Positions 6,716-14,210 of a DNA stretch of 17,918 nucleotides are shown here, piece after piece. The notes beneath the pieces are model-generated. The model was not told the DNA's origin and made no database searches. It saw nothing but the letters and a program-made list of their open reading frames with translations. Source of the stretch: Candidatus Peregrinibacteria bacterium (GTDB taxonomy: Bacteria > Patescibacteriota > Gracilibacteria > UM-FILTER-43-11); assembly GCA_016927155.1 (NCBI GenBank), contig JAFGNE010000049.1, positions 1-17,918 on the forward strand, read 5' to 3'. The translations under genes were made by a program, and so were the position numbers. How positions within the stretch are numbered: position 1 is the stretch's first letter; each line of letters begins with the position of its first letter.

Positions 6716-9700
6716 ATGCAAAAAAGCGCGCTTAAAACTTGGATGAAATGGGCAGGGCTTACCGTAGTCCTGCTTCTTTGTTTTTCTTTCGTTGCGGCGC
6801 ATGCCCAGGATTTGACCAGCGGCGGTTCCGGATTGAGCATTGAGGCCGCCACGGAAGGGGCTACGGTGAGTGAGGCGGTTTCACGGCAGGAGCTGGGACC
6901 GCTGATCACGAATATCGTCAATTATTTTATCGGTTTTCTTGGTTTTCTCGCCATTATCGTTTTGGTTTATGCGGGAGTTTTGATGGTCCTGAACCTGGGT
7001 AACGAAGAGGCCATTACCAAATCCAAGAAAATCATGACGTACGCGGCCATCGGCCTTGTTGTCATCATCATGTCCGGCGCCATCGTGAGGTTTATCACCG
7101 GTTCGGCGGGGGAAGGAGTTGGCGGCGAATGCAAGCCGAATGCCGCGCAAGGAGAGGAGGGGAGCTGCCCTTCGGACCAATATTGCGCTTATGACGTTTC
7201 ATCCCAATCTTATCAATGCAAAAGTTATGCGACGCGCCAGTGTCTGGACAGCAGGGATTGCGGCCCCGACGAATGGTGCCAGGAAGATTTTACCTGCGCG
7301 TCCCATACGCCTCCGGGTTCAACAAGGTGTGAAGCGGAAAACGGGACACAGGGATCCTGCGAATCCGATGAGATTTGTTGGTATGGCGTGTGTACCCGTA
7401 AAAGCGCCGAAGGGGAGCCTTGTACCGAGGAGGAAGGCTGTCCCGAACATTATGAATGTATCAATGAAATTTGCCGTTTGGCGTATGGGGGGCAATCCTG
7501 GGGCGCTTCCTGCGTGCAAACGCGCGACTGCCAGCAGGGTGAATACTGTTCCGCCGAAAAACAACAGTGCGTTAGAGGACAAGATTTAACCTGCAGCGCT
7601 GAAAGGCCTTGTCCCGAGCCGAAACAGTGTGATGAGTACGGCCTTTGCCGTAACCCTAACGCGGGTTCGGGTAGCATTTGCCAGGATAATACCGATTGCT
7701 ACACAGGTTATGTGTGCAACATGGATAAAAAAAGATGTGAATATCAGGGCAGCGGCCTTGGGGAGGGGGTAACCGGCAGCCCCGCCATTGCGGCATCTGA
7801 GGAACGGCTGGCAGAATTGGACCGCCTGCTTGCGGATCTGATGGCCGAACTGGATGGCCTTAGTGATGACATCGACGGCCTTCCCGGAGCCGACCGCGAT
7901 CATTTGCTTGGTATTTTGGGCCAGGGTACTTTGGCCGATAAGATGGCCGGTGTAAAAACCATACTGGATGCCACCGATGATCCGGCTGTGGCACGCGTGC
8001 TGGAACGGGTCTTAAGCGCCTTGGAAAGGCTGGAAGATTTAAGGGAGGAACTCGATGCTTTGCGCGAAGTCATGCCGGAATCCGAAGCGACCATAAAAGC
8101 CTGGAATGAAGTTTCGGAGGCCTTGAATACTTTGATCGACGACCCTTTGAGCACCATCAAGCTGCAACGGTTTGAAAGCCGGTACCGTACCCTCAACAGC
8201 CTCCTGCGCCAATTCCCTTTTGTCCAGGCTATTATTCATGCCGCGCCTGCCGAGGGGAATGTGCCGTTTACCGTTACGCTGGACGCGCTGGATTCCATCG
8301 ACCCCACCGGCGGCACGATCAGCGATTACAAATGGTCTTATCTGGACAATAAAGGCAGTGAAGTTTCTTTGGGCGCCGATCCCGTTATTGTCCATGATTT
8401 TACGGAACCCAACACCTATGCCGTGAAGCTGGCGGTTTCTACCGCGCAGAAAGACAAAGCCGGCTATAAAACGGCCGCGGATGGGGTTTCCGTGGTGCGC
8501 ATCAAGGCCAATCCCGCCGCCTCCAAAGTGGCTTTCCGCATCAATGGCGTGGAAGCTTCTGACGTTTACCATGCCACAGAAAAAGAAGGGGCGGCCGGGA
8601 TCGCTTTTGACCCGGGTCCCACTGTTCCCGCCGTCGGTAAGGTTATCCAAAAATACGAATGGATGTACGGCGACACGGCCACGGAAGAGCGCAGCGTCCC
8701 CACCACGGTCATCCACACATACAGCAAGCCCGGCGAATATACCGTCATCCTTAAAGTGACTGATAATCATGGCGTTGTTGACCGCAAAGTGGTGAAGCTT
8801 TATATCAAGTCGCTTGCCGCCGATATCCGCATTACCCCCAAAGACGGGAATGTGAATACCGAGTTCCATTTCCAGGGGCTTGATTCCCGTTCTGATGACG
8901 GCACGATCAAAAAATATGAATGGAGCGTGGAGGATTTTGAAGGCAATGTGGCCGCGAGAAGCGAAGAGCAGAATTTTTACCATAAATTCGAACGTCCCGG
9001 GCAATACAGGATCATTTTGCTGGTTACCGATACCCCGGGTTCAAAAGACAAGCATCTTACCCTCCTTAACGTCCATTCCCGGCCGCCTGTCGCCAGTTTT
9101 TCTTATTCCATTCCCCAAGCCAATCATCCCAATGCGGTTGAATTTGACGCCATGAACAGTTACGATCCCGACCAGGGAGACAGGATCACCTATTCCTGGG
9201 ATTTTGACGGCGACGGCATTTACGATGTGGTGGATTCGACGGAAATCAAAACCAGTTTCACTTACAAGAGAATAGGTGAATACAAAGCGGTGCTCCAGGT
9301 GGAAGATTCTTTCGGCCAGATCCATTCCATTTCCAAGGGGGTTACGGTAAATTCCGTCCTTTCAGGCGATATTGTCATGGAAAAAAAGGCCGGACAGGTG
9401 GGTGAAGAAATGGAATTTAAGGCGGTGAGCCCCAACGCGGTGGCTTACCTTTGGGAGTTCGGTGACGGCGAAACGGCAAGCACCGAAGAGGATAAGATCA
9501 CTTATACCTATAAGAAAAAGGGCAAATATAAAGTGAAACTGAATTTTTTCGATGACGAAGACAATGTGAATTCCGATTACGCTTATATGCTTGCCGGCGA
9601 CAGGGATACCCCTATTGCAGTCGCCACGGCGTTTGTGAACAGCCGCGAACCCGCTTTGATGGAAAACTTGTGCGGGCAGGGGAAAGACGGCATCATCGTC

Positions 9701-11209
9701 ACCCGGGCGGACAGCATCCTTCTGACCGCAAAAGACGCCCTCAACCGTGACGGCAGTTCCCGCATGCTTTCCTACGATTGGCGTTTTTCCGACGGAAGCG
9801 CGAGCAGCCGCAAGGAATTCAACCATAAGTTTGATGAGATCAACCGCGAAAGCGACTGTTTTTCCGTATCGCTGGCCGTGCGCGACCAGGTGAGCGGGAA
9901 GGTGAGCGATGAGGACACGCTTTATTTCCATGTAGTGAACCAGCTGCCCGCAATCACCGATTTTGTGATTATGGCCCCGCTTTCGCAGGCCAAAGAACTG
10001 GTCACCCCTTCCAAAATCCACCTTAAGGCGGTCAACCCCAAAGACACCGACGGGCAGATCAAAAAATACCGCTGGTGGTATTACCGTGAAGGGAATGAAG
10101 ATGAAAAACTTGGGGTCCATTCAACCGGCACCCCTGAAACCGACATTGTGATCACGGCCGAAGGATCGCCGGACGTTACCAACCGTTATTTCTTTATCGC
10201 GGAGATTACGGATAACGACAACGGCGTCTATTCCAGTACGGAACGATTCGGCGAACTTTCTTACCTGGACGTGAAGAACGGCCCCAATCTTTCTCCGGTG
10301 GCGGAATTCACCATGGATAAAACCACGATTGCCGTCGGTGATTCCATCACGTTCATTTCGAACGCTTATGACCCCCAGGGGGACACTTTGCCGAGCGACG
10401 CTTTCCGGTGGGATTTTGACGGCGACGGCGAATTTGATGACGTGACTTCAGGCCCCCAGGTTTCCCGCCAGTTCAATACCCCCGGCGAATACGACGTGCG
10501 CCTTAAGGTGGTTTACCGCGGGCTTTCCTCCAGCGTCGCCAAAAAGATTTTCGTCGAGCCCACCAACTCCCTTCCCCAGGCGGCTTTTACCTATAAGATA
10601 AGCGGTGATACGGTTTCTTTTGACGGCAGCAATTCCCGCTATGATCCGGACCTTGAGGACAACACCCTCCGTTTTGAATGGGATTTTGATATTGAAGGCG
10701 ACGCCAACGGCAACGGCATCAAGGATGACGACGCGGAATCCACCGAACCCAATCCCACTCATACTTATCCTGTTTCAGGCATTTACCGCATCCGCCTGAA
10801 AGTGAAGGATGCCCTGGGCATGGAAGGGGTCGTGGTGCGCGAAGTGAACCTTGCCATGGACCAGGCCCAGCGTGAAAAAAACACAAAATCGTCCATTGCC
10901 GTCACTTCCCCTTCGCAACCGCTCACTTCGCTCAACGTGGTCCTTACCCCTATGGAGATCATGAAAAACGGGACGGCGGATATCGAAGCTTCCGTCCTGA
11001 ACGCGGACAATTCCCCTTATTATGGCCAGGTGTTTTTTGAAGTCATGGAAGGGAGCGGGAATTTCACCCCCAATCCTGTTGACGCCAAAGAGTCGAAAGC
11101 CGCCACGATTTTTTCTCCCGTGGATTCCGGAACCATACGCGTCCGCGTGAGGGCCACAGGCACTTATTACGGCGAACTTACGGAAGATGTGATCCTAAAA
11201 GTCAAATAA
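6716..11209 (+). CDS. giant surface protein: pilin-like anchor, Cys modules, PKD repeats
   Basis: This 1,497-residue protein has a signal peptide (1 to about 30, AAHA end) and a two-TM pilin-like module (about 58-128) with GNEE (95-98) and KSKKI (102-106), matching the preceding gene. Seven four-cysteine modules follow (139-341; 28 cysteines, mostly C-x5-C-x5-C-x4-6-C), then a predicted coiled coil (about 360-500). About nine PKD-like domains come next (roughly 508-1380), with core strands such as YEW (647), YSWDFDGDG (826-834), YLWEFGDGE (911-919), FRWDFDGDG (1230-1238) and closing motifs like YTYKKKGKY (930-938). A last Ig-like domain spans about 1400-1497. PKD domains typically mediate adhesion or carbohydrate contact. 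No enzymatic domain is visible, nor a C-terminal sorting signal, so anchoring must come from the N-terminal helices. The architecture suggests a long extracellular stalk. Start follows aaaacaaaca; no Shine-Dalgarno. Confidence 0.88.
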   Translation: MQKSALKTWMKWAGLTVVLLLCFSFVAAHAQDLTSGGSGLSIEAATEGATVSEAVSRQELGPLITNIVNYFIGFLGFLAIIVLVYAGVLMVLNLGNEEAITKSKKIMTYAAIGLVVIIMSGAIVRFITGSAGEGVGGECKPNAAQGEEGSCPSDQYCAYDVSSQSYQCKSYATRQCLDSRDCGPDEWCQEDFTCASHTPPGSTRCEAENGTQGSCESDEICWYGVCTRKSAEGEPCTEEEGCPEHYECINEICRLAYGGQSWGASCVQTRDCQQGEYCSAEKQQCVRGQDLTCSAERPCPEPKQCDEYGLCRNPNAGSGSICQDNTDCYTGYVCNMDKKRCEYQGSGLGEGVTGSPAIAASEERLAELDRLLADLMAELDGLSDDIDGLPGADRDHLLGILGQGTLADKMAGVKTILDATDDPAVARVLERVLSALERLEDLREELDALREVMPESEATIKAWNEVSEALNTLIDDPLSTIKLQRFESRYRTLNSLLRQFPFVQAIIHAAPAEGNVPFTVTLDALDSIDPTGGTISDYKWSYLDNKGSEVSLGADPVIVHDFTEPNTYAVKLAVSTAQKDKAGYKTAADGVSVVRIKANPAASKVAFRINGVEASDVYHATEKEGAAGIAFDPGPTVPAVGKVIQKYEWMYGDTATEERSVPTTVIHTYSKPGEYTVILKVTDNHGVVDRKVVKLYIKSLAADIRITPKDGNVNTEFHFQGLDSRSDDGTIKKYEWSVEDFEGNVAARSEEQNFYHKFERPGQYRIILLVTDTPGSKDKHLTLLNVHSRPPVASFSYSIPQANHPNAVEFDAMNSYDPDQGDRITYSWDFDGDGIYDVVDSTEIKTSFTYKRIGEYKAVLQVEDSFGQIHSISKGVTVNSVLSGDIVMEKKAGQVGEEMEFKAVSPNAVAYLWEFGDGETASTEEDKITYTYKKKGKYKVKLNFFDDEDNVNSDYAYMLAGDRDTPIAVATAFVNSREPALMENLCGQGKDGIIVTRADSILLTAKDALNRDGSSRMLSYDWRFSDGSASSRKEFNHKFDEINRESDCFSVSLAVRDQVSGKVSDEDTLYFHVVNQLPAITDFVIMAPLSQAKELVTPSKIHLKAVNPKDTDGQIKKYRWWYYREGNEDEKLGVHSTGTPETDIVITAEGSPDVTNRYFFIAEITDNDNGVYSSTERFGELSYLDVKNGPNLSPVAEFTMDKTTIAVGDSITFISNAYDPQGDTLPSDAFRWDFDGDGEFDDVTSGPQVSRQFNTPGEYDVRLKVVYRGLSSSVAKKIFVEPTNSLPQAAFTYKISGDTVSFDGSNSRYDPDLEDNTLRFEWDFDIEGDANGNGIKDDDAESTEPNPTHTYPVSGIYRIRLKVKDALGMEGVVVREVNLAMDQAQREKNTKSSIAVTSPSQPLTSLNVVLTPMEIMKNGTADIEASVLNADNSPYYGQVFFEVMEGSGNFTPNPVDAKESKAATIFSPVDSGTIRVRVRATGTYYGELTEDVILKVK

Positions 11210-11215
11210 AACAGC

Positions 11216-13330
11216 ATGTCCAAAACTTTCTTAAAATCAGCGGCTGTTGTCCTCTTTTCTTTCCTTATTGGAATAGGGGTAGGTGCGGGGATGGGAATGG
11301 CAAGCGGGAAGATGGAAGTGAAAATCGGCGACAAGATCACCCTTAACGCCGATAATATCCAGGCAGGGTCAACGTATCGTTGGGTTGTTAAAAAAGGTAA
11401 GGAGATTTTAAATACCCAAACTGCCCCCATTTTCAATTATTTTTTTGCCGAGCAGGGCGAATATGAGGTAAACCTCACGGTCACCAGTGCCGCGGGCACT
11501 ATCCAAAACACTTCCATTTGGGTGATGGCGGGAAACCGGTACCCAAGATCCGTTTCCGGGGAATCTTCAGAAAGCGGGGCCGTTGCGCCGTTTTCCGTCG
11601 CCTTATCCACCCTTCCTCCCATCTCGGGCGATGGGCGTGTCCATCTTATTGGCGACAGTAAAGTGCTTTTCATACTCACGCCTACGCGGCCGGATATCCT
11701 GGAATACCGGATTGACCGCAATGTTTTTGAAGACGCGGACGGAAGCGGGACGGCGAACGATGACATCGACAATATCACCGGCGAATCTTACCTTAAGGGG
11801 GGCTCATGGGAGACGTCATACAGAATAGGGGAATCGTCCCGGATCGCGGCCGAAATGACCCTGGTAGCCAAAGACGGCCAAAAAGCAAAAAAGCAGGTGG
11901 AAATCGTGTTTGACACCCTCCCGCGGCAGGATGGCGATCCCCGGGCTGTTTTGGAAGTTACGCCCGCTCCCGATGTGCGCGACCAGCTGGTGCGCCTTTA
12001 TGACGGCCGGGATAAAGTGGCGTTTTATTCCCGCCGTTCCGAAGGGGAAATACTGGAGTACCGCATCGATAAGGATATTTTTACGGACAGCGACGGCGAC
12101 GGAAACCCCGGTAATGATATCGACAACCTCAACGATATTTCTTTTAAAACGGGCGATGTTTGGGAAACGCATTATGAAGAAACCGACCGGCAGATCATTG
12201 CCCAGCTCATTGCTGTCGGCGAGGCAGGGAAGGGGAGCCGGGTACAGCGCGGGATCATTTTTTCTGAAAAGCCCGCTTTAAGCCCCGAAGAGAAACAGGG
12301 GATAAAACTTGTGGCCGATAAGCCTTTCGTCCAGAAGGGCGACCCTGTCCGGTTTTCCGTGGAAGGCCTCACGCAGGCCCCCGAACAGTATTCCTTTTCC
12401 TGGGATTTTGACGGCGACGGCGCGGCCGACAAGGAAATCGAAGGCGAAAACGCCGTTGAACAAATTTATGAGGCGGCCGGTTTTTATGCCGTTAAGGTAA
12501 AAGTGGCCGATAAAACCGGGAATGCGGCGGACTTCAATCTGGACATGCTGGTGAAAGATGTGGTTTCCACCCTGGCCGATTTTGAGTTTGAAACGGACGG
12601 CAATACCGTGAAATTCACGGATAAATCCGTGGCCGCCATGAACTTGGCGAACCAAAGCCTGGATTACCGGTGGAGTTTCGGCGATACCGATCCCGAGGGG
12701 TATGCGTCCCAAAAGACCCAGATCGGCGAACCCAACCCTTCTTATACCTATAAGAAAGCAGGCAAATATGTTGTCACGCTTACCGTGACGGATGCCGACA
12801 GCGTAATCAAAAGCAAGTCGGCCGAAATCGACATCCTCCAGGATTTGTCCGTACCGGAAAAAGAGGCGCAGGTTGCCGAGGAAACTCCGCCCGTTTCCCC
12901 CGCCGAAGGGGAGGAAGCGGCTGAGGGCGGTTCCATCATCCTTAAGATACTGAAGGTCATCCTTTACCTCATCTTAGTCGTCATTGTCCTTGCCGTCCTC
13001 ATTGTTCTTGGTTTTCTGGTTTTTCTGAAAGCGCAGAACCCCGGCATGACTTTTGATGAACTGATTGAACGGATGAAACTTACCATTCTTACCGCCCTTG
13101 GCGTCCACGAGATGATTGAGCCCGTTTCCGATGTTCCGACGCCTTCCGCGCCTATGCAGGATGAAAAGGAAGAGGTTTTGGAAGGGGAGGTTGAAGAGCC
13201 GAAAAAAGAAACGGAAAACAAAGATGGAGGTGGATTGGAAAATTCTCCCCCCCACCCTGAAAACCCCGGTCCCGCCCCGCTCGATAAACAGACGGGCCCC
13301 GTTCCGGACTGGCTTAAAAACGTTAAATAA
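11216..13330 (+). CDS. single-pass PKD surface protein with acidic cytoplasmic tail
   Basis: This 704-residue protein starts 6 nt after the giant gene, so it is surely co-transcribed. An N-terminal hydrophobic signal (about 7-29) is followed by a PKD domain (about 32-106, with TYRW and YFFAEQGEY). Two related modules at about 140-235 and 255-350 each contain an EYRID strand and a D-rich loop: DADGSGTANDDIDN (173-186) and DSDGDGNPGNDIDN (291-304). Such loops resemble calcium sites. Two further PKD domains lie at about 358-447 (FSWDFDGDG) and 452-541 (YRWSFGD, YTYKKAGKY). One strong TM helix (about 574-604) leaves a 100-residue tail rich in Glu, Lys and Pro, ending PVPDWLKNVK, probably cytoplasmic. 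The topology suggests a membrane protein linking the outside to a cytoplasmic partner. Close motif similarity to the preceding protein suggests shared ancestry of the PKD units. Confidence 0.85.
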   Translation: MSKTFLKSAAVVLFSFLIGIGVGAGMGMASGKMEVKIGDKITLNADNIQAGSTYRWVVKKGKEILNTQTAPIFNYFFAEQGEYEVNLTVTSAAGTIQNTSIWVMAGNRYPRSVSGESSESGAVAPFSVALSTLPPISGDGRVHLIGDSKVLFILTPTRPDILEYRIDRNVFEDADGSGTANDDIDNITGESYLKGGSWETSYRIGESSRIAAEMTLVAKDGQKAKKQVEIVFDTLPRQDGDPRAVLEVTPAPDVRDQLVRLYDGRDKVAFYSRRSEGEILEYRIDKDIFTDSDGDGNPGNDIDNLNDISFKTGDVWETHYEETDRQIIAQLIAVGEAGKGSRVQRGIIFSEKPALSPEEKQGIKLVADKPFVQKGDPVRFSVEGLTQAPEQYSFSWDFDGDGAADKEIEGENAVEQIYEAAGFYAVKVKVADKTGNAADFNLDMLVKDVVSTLADFEFETDGNTVKFTDKSVAAMNLANQSLDYRWSFGDTDPEGYASQKTQIGEPNPSYTYKKAGKYVVTLTVTDADSVIKSKSAEIDILQDLSVPEKEAQVAEETPPVSPAEGEEAAEGGSIILKILKVILYLILVVIVLAVLIVLGFLVFLKAQNPGMTFDELIERMKLTILTALGVHEMIEPVSDVPTPSAPMQDEKEEVLEGEVEEPKKETENKDGGGLENSPPHPENPGPAPLDKQTGPVPDWLKNVK

Positions 13331-14147
13331 AATGCTGGGTCGGGCGGCGTTTTATATAAGTTGAAATAGCCGGGATGCCCACGTCTTTGGCAATTTGCAA
13401 AGCCTCTTTTATGTTAAGGCCCGTATTCTGCCACTCGTGGCCGTCTGAACCCATTGTGTAATTTTCGATGCCGATTTTAAGGCACCATTTTAAGATATCG
13501 GGGTGGGGGAACAGCTCCTTGCACTTATCGCGCAGGCAGTTGGCGTTGAGTTCAATGCCGATGCCCTTGTCTTTCATCATGAGCAGCACCGCCATGATTT
13601 CGGGTTTGTATTTTTTGGGCCGGAACGGGCCGTAAAATTGATGGCCGTATTTTTTGATGATGTCAAAATGGCCGACAGCGTCGAAATGCCCCCATTCCAC
13701 CATTTTTAAAAGCCCTTCAAAATAACCGGCGTAGGCCTCTTTTTCACCGGCGCGGCTGAATAAGTCCGCGGCGAAATGATGGGAGGAGATGACCACTCCG
13801 TCCACGATGTGGTGCGAACCGATGATAAAATCAAAATCCATTTTATCCACAAATGTTTTGAGAAGGGGGAGCCATTCTTTCTTGTACTCGATTTCCGCGC
13901 CGAAGCGGATGGGTAGGTTTGGGAATGCTTTTTGCGTTTCCGCGATTTCCTTGCGGCAGGCCGAAAACCGTTTTACGGCTTCTTCCACTGTAAACGTTTC
14001 CCGCCCCCCGTCTTTCAAAAAAGTTTCCCCGTGGTTGGTGATGCAGATTTCTTTCATGCCCCGTTCCACGGCTTTCGCCGCGATCTTTTCCGTTTCCGAT
14101 TCGGAATCGGGGGAGAAATGGTTGTGTATGTGGTAGTCGATGAGCAT
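13323..14147 (-). CDS. PHP-family phosphoesterase, histidinol-phosphatase-like
   Basis: This 274-residue protein has the PHP metal-site pattern: DYHIHNHFSPDS with H6 and H8, TNHGE with H39, GAEIE with E85 and E87, GSHH with H112, GHFDII with H160, and GSDGH with D235 and H237. This set matches the HisK-type histidinol phosphatase group (HisJ/YtvP), a trinuclear-metal phosphoesterase in the cytoplasm. No other histidine-biosynthesis gene is present, so a more general phosphoesterase role is equally possible. The stop codon overlaps the end of the opposite PKD gene by 8 nt. The ATG at 14147 follows an A-rich leader (agaaaaaacaacg) without Shine-Dalgarno and lies 63 nt from the divergent pilin-like gene. 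Confidence 0.88.
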   Translation of the reverse strand: MLIDYHIHNHFSPDSESETEKIAAKAVERGMKEICITNHGETFLKDGGRETFTVEEAVKRFSACRKEIAETQKAFPNLPIRFGAEIEYKKEWLPLLKTFVDKMDFDFIIGSHHIVDGVVISSHHFAADLFSRAGEKEAYAGYFEGLLKMVEWGHFDAVGHFDIIKKYGHQFYGPFRPKKYKPEIMAVLLMMKDKGIGIELNANCLRDKCKELFPHPDILKWCLKIGIENYTMGSDGHEWQNTGLNIKEALQIAKDVGIPAISTYIKRRPTQHFI

Positions 14148-14149
14148 CG

Positions 14150-14177
14150 TTGTTTTTTCTTATCCATCCGGTATAAT
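14150..14177 (+). promoter_or_regulatory. promoter of the prepilin-FecR gene
   Basis: TTGTTT (14150-14155) and TATAAT (14172-14177) are separated by 16 bp. Start would be near 14184, giving a 27-nt A-rich leader before the ATG at 14211. The -10 shares its bases with the minus-strand promoter. Confidence 0.55.
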
Positions 14178-14201
14178 ACGGCTGTGGACCGAATAAAACA
14201 A
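14173..14201 (-). promoter_or_regulatory. promoter of the PHP phosphoesterase gene
   Basis: On the minus strand, TTGTTT (14196-14201) and TATTAT (14173-14178) have a 17-bp spacer. The -10 is the same near-palindrome GTATAATAC used by the divergent promoter, so the two cannot be occupied together. It lies 26 nt before the PHP start codon. Confidence 0.5.
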
Positions 14202-14210
14202 AAACAAAAT

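Noticed and set aside
7130..7738. Cysteine-rich region as metal-binding zinc ribbons
   Set aside because: The spacing is C-x5-C rather than C-x2-C, and the region lies after a signal peptide on the predicted extracellular side, so disulfides are more likely.
8039..9004. Minus-strand frame of 321 codons inside the giant PKD gene
   Set aside because: It has no recognisable motifs, its composition is that of a reverse-frame shadow, and the plus strand has continuous PKD motifs.
9362..10120. Minus-strand frame of 252 codons inside the giant PKD gene
   Set aside because: Same reasoning: a long open antisense frame over a clear plus-strand coding region, with no domain features.
13932..14210. Upstream extension of the prepilin-FecR frame by 93 codons
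   Set aside because: This part is antisense to the well-supported PHP gene. The prepilin leader, promoter and A-rich leader all point to the ATG at 14211.
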